Part shown: in pieces, positions 46,024-58,028 of the stretch
How positions within the stretch are numbered: position 1 is the stretch's first letter
Layout of the letters: every line of letters starts with the position of its first letter
NCBI RefSeq assembly: GCF_002086675.1
Contig: NZ_MVIF01000004.1
Location: 49,881-113,880 of the forward strand
From: Mycobacterium persicum
GTDB taxonomy: Bacteria; Actinomycetota; Actinomycetes; Mycobacteriales; Mycobacteriaceae
Direction of reading: 5' to 3'
DNA length: 64,000 bases
Position numbers and translations under genes: made by a program
The notes under the pieces: generated by a model
The model's input: only the letters and a program-made list of their open reading frames with translations
Databases searched by the model: none
Told to the model about the DNA's origin: nothing

Positions 46024-46665
46024 TTACTTGGCGGGGCTACCCGCGCGAATCTCCCTGACTGTGGATGCCACGTAATCGACACCGGTCACCACGGTAAGCA
46101 CGATGGCAGCGGCCATCACCACCGCCGCCGCCGTGTGCAGCGCGCCCGACAGCGGCAACACGAACAAACCGATGGCCACCGCCTGGACAACGGTCTTGAG
46201 TTTGCCGCCCCAACTGGCGGGTATGACACCGCGGCGAATCACCGCCAGCCGCAACACCGTCACCCCGATCTCGCGGGCCAGGATCAACACCGTGACCCAC
46301 CAGGGCAAGTCGCCCAACATCGACAGGCCGATCAACGCCGCCCCGATCAGGGTCTTGTCGGCAATGGGATCCACGAAGGCGCCGAATTCGGTCGCCATGC
46401 CGTAGTTGCGAGCCAGCAAGCCATCGAACCGGTCGGTAATGCTGGCGACGGCAAATATCGCCCATGCCGCGACTCGGGCAGGCGTTTGGTGGCCGCCGTC
46501 ATAGAACAGTGCGTACAAGAAAATCGGTACTAACACCAGCCGCAGGCCGGTCAGAATATTGGCGAGGTTGGCAATACGGGCGGTTCCTGGCATCTGACCT
46601 GTTTGCGGCTGCCCGGGCACGGCAACAGAATAACGGTTGACCAGCCCACCCGATACTGTTCCCAC
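46024..46665 (-). CDS. pgsA3: CDP-diacylglycerol-glycerol-3-phosphate phosphatidyltransferase family protein
   Basis: CDP-alcohol phosphatidyltransferase of 213 residues. The active site is DRFDGLLARNYGMATEFGAFVDPIADK, split into DG-x2-AR and D-x3-D; both metal-binding sets are present. About five transmembrane helices follow (LRLVLVPIFLYALFYDGG, AAWAIFAVASI, LPWWVTVLILAREIGVTVLRL, and two more). It probably makes phosphatidylglycerol phosphate or a related phospholipid. The start is uncertain: GTG 46665 is the first good codon and abuts the argA GTG with no gap. A longer in-frame stretch to 46872 lies across argA. Confidence 0.88.
   Translation of the reverse strand: MGTVSGGLVNRYSVAVPGQPQTGQMPGTARIANLANILTGLRLVLVPIFLYALFYDGGHQTPARVAAWAIFAVASITDRFDGLLARNYGMATEFGAFVDPIADKTLIGAALIGLSMLGDLPWWVTVLILAREIGVTVLRLAVIRRGVIPASWGGKLKTVVQAVAIGLFVLPLSGALHTAAAVVMAAAIVLTVVTGVDYVASTVREIRAGSPAK
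46654..46659 (+). promoter_or_regulatory. -10 box of argA, leaderless
   Basis: TACTGT ends 6 nt before GTG 46666 with no ribosome site, and lies inside the pgsA3 N-terminal coding sequence. Confidence 0.45.
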
Positions 46666-47190
46666 GTGACTGAAAGTCCACGAGATTTCCGACCGGTAGT
46701 CCGGCGCGCCCGCACGTCCGATGTACCTGCGATCAAGAAACTCGTCGACACCTATGCGGGAAAGATCCTGCTGGAAAAGAATCTGGTAACGCTTTATGAA
46801 GCGGTGCAAGAGTTTTGGGTAGCCGAACATCCCGGCGTCCCGGGAAAAGTGGTCGGCTGCGGCGCGTTGCACGTGTTGTGGTCAGATCTGGGCGAAATCC
46901 GCACCGTGGCAGTCGACCCCACAGTGACCGGCCTCGGCGTCGGCCATGCGATCGTCGATCGGCTGCTCGAGGTCGCGCGGGAACTGCAACTGCAACGGGT
47001 GTTCGTGTTGACTTTCGAGACCGAATTCTTTGCTCGACACGGCTTCACCGAAATCGAAGGAACGCCGGTTACCGCGGAGGTGTTCGAGGAGATGTGCCGT
47101 TCCTATGACATCGGGGTCGCGGAATTCCTCGACCTGAGCTACGTCAAGCCCAACATCCTGGGCAACTCGCGAATGCTGCTGGTTCTATAG
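46666..47190 (+). CDS. argA: N-acetylglutamate synthase, GNAT type
   Basis: Short, single-domain amino-acid N-acetyltransferase of 174 residues (ArgA type of mycobacteria, Rv2747). It starts arginine synthesis by acetylating glutamate. GNAT landmarks: PVVRRARTSDVPAIKKLVDTY, GCGALHVLWSDLGEIRTVAV, VTGLGVGHAIVDRLLEVAREL (acetyl-CoA loop), RVFVLTFETEFFARHGF. The family lacks the kinase-like N-domain of the E. coli enzyme. GTG 46666 follows a -10 box by 6 nt. It is convergent with ftsK. Confidence 0.93.
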   Translation: MTESPRDFRPVVRRARTSDVPAIKKLVDTYAGKILLEKNLVTLYEAVQEFWVAEHPGVPGKVVGCGALHVLWSDLGEIRTVAVDPTVTGLGVGHAIVDRLLEVARELQLQRVFVLTFETEFFARHGFTEIEGTPVTAEVFEEMCRSYDIGVAEFLDLSYVKPNILGNSRMLLVL

Positions 47191-47195
47191 CCGGG

Positions 47196-47241
47196 CGAGC
47201 AGACGCAGAATCGCCCCGACACGCCGGGAAATCGGACGACT

Positions 47242-47254
<13 letters not shown>
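47196..47254. terminator. long-loop inverted repeat between argA and ftsK
   Basis: CGAGCAGACG at 47196-47205 and CGTCTGCTCG at 47245-47254 are perfect ten-base arms, separated by 39 bases. The right arm lies within the last ftsK codons. It could terminate both convergent genes, although the loop is long. Confidence 0.35.
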
Positions 47255-49773
<2,519 letters not shown>

Positions 49774-49780
49774 GCCGGCA

Positions 49781-49786
49781 AGCGTA
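49781..49786 (-). promoter_or_regulatory. -10 box of ftsK, leaderless
   Basis: Minus-strand TACGCT ends 7 nt before ATG 49773. Confidence 0.45.
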
Positions 49787-49979
49787 GTCGCAAATACATC
49801 TTCTGCACCACATGCCACACTGGTAACGCTCGCTTGTCCAACCCGTGCTCGCCTCGAGATCGGCGGTCGTGAGTAGGGTGGCCAGAGGTGACAACCGTCA
49901 TCCGCGGTCATCCGCGGTCATCCGCGGTCACGCCGCGTCACGCCGCCGATAATCAGCCACGGTCCCAGGAGGCCCCAGC

Positions 49980-50294
49980 ATGCCCGTCGTCGTCGTCGCC
50001 ACGCTGACCGTCAAGCCCGGATCGGTCGACACCGTCCGCGACATCTTGACCACCGCGGTCGAAGAGGTGCACGGCGAACCCGGCTGTGAGCTGTACTCGT
50101 TGCATCAAGCGGGTGAGACATTCGTCTTCGTCGAGCAATGGGCCGACGCCGACGCACTCAAAGTCCACAGCACCGCTCCCGCAGTCGCCAAGATGTTCAA
50201 GGCGGCCGGTGACCACCTGGTCGGTGCCCCCGACATCAAGATGTTGCAGCCCATCGCGGCGGGCGATCCGGGCAAAGGGCAGCTTCGGCCCTGA
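49980..50294 (+). CDS. antibiotic-biosynthesis-monooxygenase-domain protein (Rv2749-like)
   Basis: ABM-domain (putative quinol monooxygenase) protein of 104 residues, ferredoxin-like fold: [43 protein letters not shown] (typical PGC and ExW), [24 protein letters not shown] lies about 8 bases before ATG. The stop TGA overlaps the next ATG by one base, so it is coupled to the SDR. The substrate is unknown; the pair may act on the same compound (inference). Confidence 0.87.
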   Translation: MPVVVVATLTVKPGSVDTVRDILTTAVEEVHGEPGCELYSLHQAGETFVFVEQWADADALKVHSTAPAVAKMFKAAGDHLVGAPDIKMLQPIAAGDPGKGQLRP

Positions 50295-51127
50295 TGGCAC
50301 GGTCGTCGCAAGTGCCGCTGAGCGGCCGGGTCGCCTTCGTCACCGGAGCCGCGCGCGGTCAGGGTCGCGCCCACGCGGTTCGGCTGGCGGCCGACGGCGC
50401 GAACGTGATCGCGATCGACCTGTGCCGCCAGATCGCCAGCGTGCCCTACCCGCTGGGCACCGCCGACGACCTGGCACACACCGTCAAGCTCGTCGAGCAG
50501 ACCGGCGCGCGCATCGTGGCACAACAAGCCGACGTCCGCGATCGCGCGTCGCTGGCCGCCGCGCTGCGGGCCGGTCTCGACGAGTTCGGCCGGGTCGACA
50601 TCGTCGTCGCCAATGCCGGGATTGCGCCGATGCAGTCGGGCGCCGACGGCTGGCGCGACGTCATCGACGTCAACCTCACCGGCGTCTACCACACCGTGGA
50701 TATCGCGATACCTGAGATGATCTCCCAAGGGGTTGGGGGCTCGATCGTGCTGATCAGTTCGGCGGCGGGGCTGGCCGGCTTCGGCAGCGCCGATGCCGGC
50801 TCCATCGGCTACACCGCCGCCAAACACGGACTGGTGGGGTTGATGCGGCTATACGCCAATTTGCTTGCACCCCATAATATTCGAGTAAACTCCGTGCATC
50901 CGTCCGCGGTCGGCACCCCGATGATCGACAACGAGTTCACCGCGCAGTGGCTTGCCGACCTGGCCGCTCAGAGCGGCTCGGCGACGGGCTCGGGCAATGC
51001 GTTGCCGGTAAAGATCCTGCAAGCAGAGGACGTCGCCAATGCCGTGGCATGGCTGGTCTCCGACCAAGCCCGATACATCACCGGCGTCGCGTTGCCGGTG
51101 GACGCGGGTTGTGTGAACAAGAGGTAG
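50294..51127 (+). CDS. mycofactocin-type short-chain dehydrogenase (Rv2750-like)
   Basis: SDR-family oxidoreductase of 277 residues. Cofactor loop [21 protein letters not shown] has the R-G-Q-G-R form and a downstream insert ([18 protein letters not shown]), both typical of the mycofactocin-coupled (carveol dehydrogenase-like) group, in which NAD is held tightly. Catalytic residues are Asn (ANAGI), Ser in SSAAGLAG, and Tyr-x3-Lys in [12 protein letters not shown]-terminal [12 protein letters not shown] is standard. It is coupled to the ABM gene and followed by a methyltransferase. Confidence 0.92.
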   Translation: MARSSQVPLSGRVAFVTGAARGQGRAHAVRLAADGANVIAIDLCRQIASVPYPLGTADDLAHTVKLVEQTGARIVAQQADVRDRASLAAALRAGLDEFGRVDIVVANAGIAPMQSGADGWRDVIDVNLTGVYHTVDIAIPEMISQGVGGSIVLISSAAGLAGFGSADAGSIGYTAAKHGLVGLMRLYANLLAPHNIRVNSVHPSAVGTPMIDNEFTAQWLADLAAQSGSATGSGNALPVKILQAEDVANAVAWLVSDQARYITGVALPVDAGCVNKR

Positions 51128-51130
51128 TTG

Positions 51131-52003
51131 ATGGCCCGAAATCCCGCTGCACAGACCGCATTCGGCCCGATGGTCTTATCGGCCGTCGAACAAAACGAGC
51201 CACCCGAGCACCGGCTGGTGGACGACGACCTCGCGGACCTGTTCTTGCCCAGGCCGCTGCGCTGGCTTGTCAGCGCCACCCGGCCGACCACACTGCGGCG
51301 CCTGTTCATCGCGGCGTCGGAGTGGTCAGGCCGCGGGCTGTGGGCAAACCTGGTGTGCCGCAAACGATTCATCGCCGACTTGCTCACCGCGGCACTCGAC
51401 GACGTCGACGCGGTCGTCATTCTCGGCGCCGGATTGGACACCCGCGCTTATCGGTTGACCCGGCAGGTACGCATCCCGGTCTTCGAAGTGGACCTGCCGG
51501 TCAACATCGCGCGCAAGGCCAAAACAGTCCGACGGGTGCTGGGCGAGTTGCCGCTGTCAGTTCGGTTGGTAGCCTTGGATTTCGAGCATGACGATCTGCT
51601 CACCGCACTGGCCGAGCACGGCTATCGCACCGATTACCGGGTCTTCTTCATCTGCGAGGGCGTGACCCAGTACCTCAGCGAACGCGCCGTCCGGCGGACG
51701 TTGGACGGACTGCGCGCCACCGCACCGGGTAGTCGGCTAGTATTCACCTACGTGCGCCGCGACTTCATCGACGGCAGTAACCGATACGGCACCCGGACGC
51801 TGTACCGTGCCGTCCGGCAACGGCGTCAGTTGTGGCATTTCGGCTTGCTGCCCGAGCAGGTGGCCGATTTTCTCGCCGAGTACGGATGGCGGCTGGTGGA
51901 ACAAGCCGGGCCCGACGAACTCGTCCAGCGCTATGTCGCGCCCACCGGCCGCAAACTCAAGGCCTCGCAAATCGAGTGGTCGGCCTATGCGGAGAAGATC
52001 TAG
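51131..52003 (+). CDS. class I SAM-dependent methyltransferase (Rv2751-like)
   Basis: Methyltransferase of about 290 residues in the leucine-carboxyl-methyltransferase-like (TIGR00027) family common in mycobacteria. The SAM motif is VVILGAGLDTRAYRL, with VFEVDLPVNIARKAK next (the acidic loop) and FFICEGVTQYLSERAV (motif with E-G-V). ATG 51131 has AGAGG upstream; a TTG at 51128 is also possible. The substrate is unknown. It is the last gene of the ABM-SDR-MTase run and is convergent with the acyltransferase gene. Confidence 0.9.
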   Translation: MARNPAAQTAFGPMVLSAVEQNEPPEHRLVDDDLADLFLPRPLRWLVSATRPTTLRRLFIAASEWSGRGLWANLVCRKRFIADLLTAALDDVDAVVILGAGLDTRAYRLTRQVRIPVFEVDLPVNIARKAKTVRRVLGELPLSVRLVALDFEHDDLLTALAEHGYRTDYRVFFICEGVTQYLSERAVRRTLDGLRATAPGSRLVFTYVRRDFIDGSNRYGTRTLYRAVRQRRQLWHFGLLPEQVADFLAEYGWRLVEQAGPDELVQRYVAPTGRKLKASQIEWSAYAEKI

Positions 52004-52034
52004 ACATCTACCCTGTCAGCAGTAGAGCCAGCCG

Positions 52035-53378
52035 CTAGACGATCGCGCCGCTCAGGCCGAACTCCGTCAGCGTTTCCGCCGCCAGCTCACGCAGGTCAGA
52101 CGTGGAATTCAGGTCGAGTTGGTAGACGACGACGGCGAGAGAAACCTTGCCGCCGATGCGGCCGCCCGACACGGCGGTCATGCCACGCACCTGCTCGACG
52201 ATCTGTCGCGTTACCTGCTGCGTGACCCCTCGCACGAACAATGAATCCGCATCGCTGCCGTCGGGCCGGCCGATCAACGGGTCGATGTCGCCAAGGTAGG
52301 AACAGCCCACCGCTGGAGTCGCCAACAATGTGCCCGTCATTCGTCTTGCCAGCCACTCCGGCGTCAACGGGATCAACGGTTGCAGCTGCGCCGACTTGGC
52401 AACTGCCTCCGGCAAAGCGGCGAGAGCGCGTTTGATGCTCGCCCGTAAACCGGATAAATCCGTTGTGAGGCCACTCGGGTCGACGTCGACGGTCGCCAGC
52501 GAGAATGCGTTCGCACGCATGTCGCCCTCGGAGCGGTCGTTGACGGTGATACCCACCCGGATCCGGCCGTCGTGGGCACGTCGACTTCCCAGTCGCTCGG
52601 CAAGTTTCGCGGCGAACGCTGTGAACAGCGAATTACTCGTGCCGCCAAGAGCTTTCGCCCGGTGATCCCAATCGTCAGGATCAACAAAGATGACGATAGC
52701 CGGTATCGCAACAGCGTCACCCTTGCCAGCACCGATGACGAGCGGCCGCGATGACCCTGACGGGGCAATGTTTCGCTTGCGACGCCGGGCAAGCTTGGTC
52801 GCCGCCACCAGTGCCCGGGCACCCTCGGGCAAGCCTTGCACGGTTTGGCGGGCATCGGACAGCGCTGCGACCAGTCGAGTACCTGAACGCGGCGGCGGGT
52901 AGCCGAGATCGCCCACATTGCCTCTGATCGCATCGGCAATCGCGAGACCGCCACCGACCCCGTCGACCAAGCAGTGCGAAGCCACCAAGCTGACGCCCGT
53001 CGAGCCGTCGGAAAACGGTTGCACGCCGAGGTGCCAACCAGGGCCCCGTTCCGGATCGACAGGCAGTTGTGCCCGTTCGTCGGCCCACTCGATTAACTCC
53101 GCGCGCGGACGGGAGTGCCGCGCGATATCAATGTCCGACGAGACCCTTGGCGAGATCCACCGATGCCGGGCGAATGGCAGCGCAGAACGCTCGATCCGCC
53201 GTCCCAACAACCCGCGACCGAGATTGCGCTGAAAACGCCTCAGACCATCCAGGTCGACGGGGCGCTGGTAAACCCACACCCACTGAGCCACCGGTGCCAG
53301 ACCGGTCGCGCGCACTGCGAGAAACCTCGCTTGATCATTGAACGCGAGTCGATTGTCTAGCGGCATAAGGCATTTCAT
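52035..53378 (-). CDS. WS/DGAT-like condensation-superfamily acyltransferase
   Basis: Protein of 447 residues resembling wax-ester synthase/diacylglycerol acyltransferases (condensation superfamily). The active-site motif is SHCLVDGVGGG at about 131-141, a variant of HHxxxDG in which the first His is replaced by Ser and the second plus Asp remain (H-C-L-V-D-G). Further landmarks are GITVNDRSEGDMRANAFSLA and LLATPAVGCSYLGDIDP. It is clearly outside the highly conserved core, as I recall no such gene between Rv2751 and Rv2752c. A 30-codon ORF lies 149 bp upstream on the same strand. ATG 53378 lacks a good ribosome site; ATG 53366 is an alternative. Confidence 0.78.
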   Translation of the reverse strand: MKCLMPLDNRLAFNDQARFLAVRATGLAPVAQWVWVYQRPVDLDGLRRFQRNLGRGLLGRRIERSALPFARHRWISPRVSSDIDIARHSRPRAELIEWADERAQLPVDPERGPGWHLGVQPFSDGSTGVSLVASHCLVDGVGGGLAIADAIRGNVGDLGYPPPRSGTRLVAALSDARQTVQGLPEGARALVAATKLARRRKRNIAPSGSSRPLVIGAGKGDAVAIPAIVIFVDPDDWDHRAKALGGTSNSLFTAFAAKLAERLGSRRAHDGRIRVGITVNDRSEGDMRANAFSLATVDVDPSGLTTDLSGLRASIKRALAALPEAVAKSAQLQPLIPLTPEWLARRMTGTLLATPAVGCSYLGDIDPLIGRPDGSDADSLFVRGVTQQVTRQIVEQVRGMTAVSGGRIGGKVSLAVVVYQLDLNSTSDLRELAAETLTEFGLSGAIV

Positions 53379-53527
53379 CTGATGTCATGCATCGCCGGCG
53401 CAACGCCAGCGGATCGACGCCCCGTGCCGCGCTCTGGAATCGGACACGGGACGTAGCGAGTGCATGCTTCCCGTACGCCATGCAATGAAGGCGGGTAGCT
53501 GCCGCCCGCTAACCGACGGCGTTCCTG

Positions 53528-53620
53528 CTAACCGATGACGTCAACCACGAAGACGGGGCTCGAGTATGTGGTTTCCACTTGCCGGAAGAGGGACTCGTGG
53601 CAGACGGTGTTGCGGGACAT
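53528..53620 (-). CDS. candidate 30-residue peptide
   Basis: A 30-codon reading frame with GAGGAGAG just before its ATG, giving a peptide that opens MSRNTVCHESL and ends SSPVFVVDVIG. The N-terminal half is polar and has the only Cys; the end is hydrophobic. It is followed on the same strand by the acyltransferase (149 bp). It may be a short leader or a precursor peptide. It has no match I recognise; the ribosome site and its place before the acyltransferase are the only support. Confidence 0.4.
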   Translation of the reverse strand: MSRNTVCHESLFRQVETTYSSPVFVVDVIG

Positions 53621-53889
53621 ATCTCTCCTCGGCGTGGAACTACGGCATGAAAATAGGACGTAAGACTGGAAAAGCCTTCCGGCACAATGTCATCAAGCCG
53701 GGAGCCAACTGTTACCGCTAGCAACAGTAGTCATTGTAGCTTTCCTTCGTTGCATGGTAGGGCAGGCAAGCGGGAAACGCCAATCGATGTCGTGCGGCGT
53801 GGTTTGCCTGCTCCTCGATCGAGGTATGCGCGGTAAGCCCGGGCAGTTGGGCCGCTCGAATGGCCACCTGCTACGACGAGGTTCGAGTG
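53621..53889. other. gap between the peptide ORF and rnj
   Basis: It is AT-rich for this genome. On the minus strand an inverted repeat with ACTGTT and AACAGT arms lies near 53709-53731. A 13-codon frame with GAAGGAAAG upstream overlaps it. No longer gene is supported. Confidence 0.4.
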
Positions 53890-55566
53890 TCAGACCTCGA
53901 TCACCGTGGGCACGATCATCGGCTGACGGCGGTAGGTTTCGCCCACCCACTTGCCGACCGTGCGACGCACGCCCTGCGCGATCCGGGTGGGATCGGTGAC
54001 GTTGGCGGCGACCAGCGATTCCAGCTCCGCCTCGACCTTGCGCACGGCGGGTTCCAGCGCCTTGGGATCTTCGGAAAAGCCGCGCGAATACAGATGCGGC
54101 GCCGCCACCGGGCGGCCGGTACCACGCTTGACGACCACGGTCACCGCGACAAAGCCCGACGACAGGATCAGCCGTTCACCCAGAGTGATTTCGCCGACGT
54201 CGCCGGTGATCAGCCCGTCCACGAACATCTTGCCGACCGGCACGGCACCGGCGATCGATGCTCTGCCACCGACCAGATCGACGCTGACCCCGTTCTCGGC
54301 CAATAGGATCGACTCTTCCGGAACTCCGGTGCCGGCCGCGAGCTTGGCGTTGGCGCGCAGCATTCGCCAGGTCCCGTGTACCGGCATCACATGGCGGGGC
54401 CGCACCCCGTTGTACAGAAACAGCAGCTCGCCGCTGTATGCGTGTCCGGAAACATGCACCCGCGCTTGGGCATTGGTGACAACGCGGGCTCCGATCTTGG
54501 AGAGCTCGTCGATGACGCCGTAGACCGCCTCCTCGTTTCCGGGGATCAGCGACGACGACAACACGATGAGATCACCCGAAGTCAGAGTGATACTGCGGTG
54601 TTCGCCACGCGACATCCGGGACAACGCCGACATCGGTTCGCCCTGCGTGCCGGTGGTGATCAGCACCACCTGCTCGGCTGGCATCATCTCCGCGGCGGCG
54701 ATGTCGATCAGATCGGAATCGGCCACCCGCAGGAAACCCAATTCCCTTGCGATACCCATGTTGCGCACCATCGACCGGCCCACGAATGACACTCGTCGGC
54801 CCAAAGCCACTGCGGCGTCGATGATTTGCTGCACCCGGTCCACATTGGAGGCAAAGCATGCCACGATGACCCGGCCCTCGGCGCCCCGGATCAACCGGTG
54901 CAGCGTCGGACCCACCTCGCTTTCCGATGGCCCGACACCGGGAATCTCGGCGTTGGTCGAGTCGCACAAGAACAGATCCACGCCGGCGTCGCCCAGGCGC
55001 GACATGCCGGGCAGGTCGGTGGGACGGCCGTCGAGCGGCAGTTGGTCGAGCTTGATGTCGCCGGTGAACAAGACCGTGCCTGCGCCGGTGTACACAGCGA
55101 TGGCCAACGCATCCGGGACGGAGTGGTTAACCGCGAAGTATTCACACTCGAAGACCCCGTGTCTGCTGCTCTGCCCCTCGGCCACCTCGACGAACACCGG
55201 TTTGATCCGATGCTCACGGCACTTGGCGGCGACCAGCGCCAGGGTGAAACGGGAACCGACGACGGGAATATCGGGACGCAATTTGAGCAGGAAGGGAATG
55301 GCCCCGATATGGTCCTCGTGCGCGTGCGTCAGCACCAGTGCTTCGATATCGTCGAGGCGGTCTTCGATATGACGCAGATCAGGAAGGATCAAGTCGACGC
55401 CCGGCTCGTCGTGGGTGGGGAACAGCACCCCGCAGTCGATGATCAGCAGCCGGCCCAGATGCTCGAAAACCGTCATGTTGCGGCCGATTTCGCCGACGCC
55501 GCCCAGCGCGGTGACCCGTAGTCCGCCCGCGGCCAACGGAGCTGGCGGCGGGAGGTCTTCGTTCAC
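53890..55566 (-). CDS. rnj: ribonuclease J
   Basis: RNase J of 558 residues, with endonuclease and 5'-3' exonuclease activity in rRNA maturation and mRNA decay. The metallo-beta-lactamase motif is LTHAHEDHIGAIPFL (HxHxDH). Other residues: GDIKLDQLP, CDSTNAEIPG, beta-CASP region (VGRSMVRNMGIARELG; HVSGHAYSGELLFLYNG), and C-terminal domain (GVRRTVGKWVGETYRR). GTG 55566 gives the family length. dapA is 19 bp upstream on the same strand, and the two are probably cotranscribed. Confidence 0.96.
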   Translation of the reverse strand: MNEDLPPPAPLAAGGLRVTALGGVGEIGRNMTVFEHLGRLLIIDCGVLFPTHDEPGVDLILPDLRHIEDRLDDIEALVLTHAHEDHIGAIPFLLKLRPDIPVVGSRFTLALVAAKCREHRIKPVFVEVAEGQSSRHGVFECEYFAVNHSVPDALAIAVYTGAGTVLFTGDIKLDQLPLDGRPTDLPGMSRLGDAGVDLFLCDSTNAEIPGVGPSESEVGPTLHRLIRGAEGRVIVACFASNVDRVQQIIDAAVALGRRVSFVGRSMVRNMGIARELGFLRVADSDLIDIAAAEMMPAEQVVLITTGTQGEPMSALSRMSRGEHRSITLTSGDLIVLSSSLIPGNEEAVYGVIDELSKIGARVVTNAQARVHVSGHAYSGELLFLYNGVRPRHVMPVHGTWRMLRANAKLAAGTGVPEESILLAENGVSVDLVGGRASIAGAVPVGKMFVDGLITGDVGEITLGERLILSSGFVAVTVVVKRGTGRPVAAPHLYSRGFSEDPKALEPAVRKVEAELESLVAANVTDPTRIAQGVRRTVGKWVGETYRRQPMIVPTVIEV

Positions 55567-55585
55567 GGGTGACTCGCCCTATCAC

Positions 55586-56533
<948 letters not shown>

Positions 56534-56557
56534 TCAGCGCGCGTGCCGGGCCGAAGC

Positions 56558-57310
56558 TCAGGCTTCGGTCGCCAACGGACTCGTCGCCACCTCGCTGCCG
56601 TCGGCCAGGGTCGTAACCTCGAAGTCGGCGAACACCGCGGGGGCAACGTCGGTGAGCTGACGCAGGCACTCGATGGCCAGCCGCCGGATCTCCACGTCGG
56701 CATGCTCGCTGGCCCGCATGGCGATGAAGTGCCGCCACGCCCGGTAGTTGCCGGTGACAACGATGCGGGTCTCGGTGGCGTTGGGTAGCACGGCACGGGC
56801 GGCCTGGCGTGCCTGTTTGCGCCGCAGCACGGCGTTGGGCTGGTCGGCGAACTTGGCCTCCAGCTTGGTCAGCAACTCGGTGTAGGTGGCGCGGCTGGCG
56901 TCGGCGGCGGCAGCCAGGATCTGCTGCAGTTCGGGGTCGTCCTCCATTCCCGGGGGCACGACGACCTGCGAGTCACCTTCCGGCACGTAGCGTTGCGACA
57001 GCTGCGAGTAAGAGAAGTGGCGGTGCCGGATCAGCTCATGGGTGCATGACCGCGAAATTCCGGTGATGTAGAACGACACGCTCGCGTGCTCGAGCACCGA
57101 GAAATGGCCGACGTCGATGATGTGCTTGAGGTAGCCGGCATTGGTCGCGGTCTTGGGGTTGGGCTTGGACCAGCTCTGGTAGCACGCCCGGCCGGCAAAC
57201 TCCACCAGCGCCGAGCCGCCGTCGGCGTCGGTGGTCCACGGCACGTCGGGCGGCGTCAAGAACTCGGTCTTGGCGATTAGGTGTACGCGTAGCGCGGCGG
57301 TTTGGGCCAC
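56558..57310 (-). CDS. thyX: flavin-dependent thymidylate synthase
   Basis: ThyX of 250 residues makes dTMP from dUMP using FAD and NADPH. The motif [14 protein letters not shown] (RHR-x2-S-x4-S-x-R) is complete. Other landmarks are [20 protein letters not shown] near 70-90 and [25 protein letters not shown] 57310 follows a TAGGGT -10 box by 7 nt (leaderless) and gives the usual length. The unrelated ThyA is also present at 63.2 kb, as in M. tuberculosis. Confidence 0.97.
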   Translation of the reverse strand: MAQTAALRVHLIAKTEFLTPPDVPWTTDADGGSALVEFAGRACYQSWSKPNPKTATNAGYLKHIIDVGHFSVLEHASVSFYITGISRSCTHELIRHRHFSYSQLSQRYVPEGDSQVVVPPGMEDDPELQQILAAAADASRATYTELLTKLEAKFADQPNAVLRRKQARQAARAVLPNATETRIVVTGNYRAWRHFIAMRASEHADVEIRRLAIECLRQLTDVAPAVFADFEVTTLADGSEVATSPLATEA

Positions 57311-57317
57311 GGCGCTC

Positions 57318-57323
57318 ACCCTA
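57318..57323 (-). promoter_or_regulatory. -10 box of thyX, leaderless
   Basis: Minus-strand TAGGGT ends 7 nt before GTG 57310. Confidence 0.5.
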
Positions 57324-57398
57324 GCGGGACGACCTGGTGCGTTTTCGAGTGCGCCTCGAAGGCGTATTGAGGAGGCGGGCAATCAAGCCGGCCCGCCG

Positions 57399-57510
57399 AG
57401 TGTGCCTCCAGGGCGCCCAGTGTGGGTCCAGGGCGCCCAGTGTGCGTCCAGGGCAATCCCAACGGCGCGTCGCCGCCGTGTGTACACCCTCGAAGCCCTG
57501 GACGCACACT
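57399..57510. repeat. three tandem 20-bp repeats plus an inverted copy
   Basis: Units start at 57399, 57419 and 57439: AGTGTG-(C/G)(C/G)-TCCAGGGC then GCCC (third unit AATC). A 16-base perfect inverted copy of the third unit (GCCCTGGACGCACACT) is at 57495-57510. The third unit and the inverted copy can form a 16-bp stem with a 40-base loop. Confidence 0.75.
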
Positions 57511-58028
57511 CGTGCTGGCTGGCGCATCCGGATCGCTCAGCCACGGGTATCCAGGTCCACATCCGCCGGATCACCGCGGTGAATGCGTTTCGTCGAGGCT
57601 GGCATTGAACAAACCCGACGGGTCGTGACAGGCTCCGAGATTGACAGGCCCTCCATTTCTCGCGAGGCGTCCGATTCGTCGTCGTCCCTGCTTGCGGCAA
57701 TCGATAAATCAAGCTGCCGGCAATGCAATAACCTCTTCCGCAATGGCGCTGTTTGCAACGTCGATCCACGGGAGCGGGTGTCCAAAAGCAGTGACCAAGA
57801 CCGACGCGAACCATTATGATCCCAAGGGATTTCGCGGCCGTCGAAACGATGTGCGGCGCTCATCGGTACTCCGATACCGAGATTGCCGACGAGGACTCCA
57901 GCCCACCACCCCTTCACCGGATAGGAGGACGACGGCACGCATCTCGAACGGAAACATGACCGTCGAACCGATGGATTAGCAGCAGTGTCGACATCGACAA
58001 TGCCGCCACGCTGGCCGCGGAACCAAGC

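Larger units (their letters stand above)
57311..58028. other. gene-poor stretch upstream of thyX
   Basis: It holds the thyX promoter, three tandem 20-bp repeats with an inverted copy, and then about 500 bp with two weak antisense frames (57583-57819 on the plus strand, 57537-57938 on the minus strand) that I cannot choose between. Composition falls toward AT from 57600 to 57830. Confidence 0.5.

Noticed and set aside
53693..53950. Minus-strand 85-codon frame upstream of the peptide ORF
   Set aside because: Poor composition. Only its last 13 codons have a ribosome site, too short to support alone.
57583..57819. Plus-strand 78-codon frame versus antisense 57537-57938
   Set aside because: Both have mixed composition, neither has a good ribosome site, and they exclude each other.
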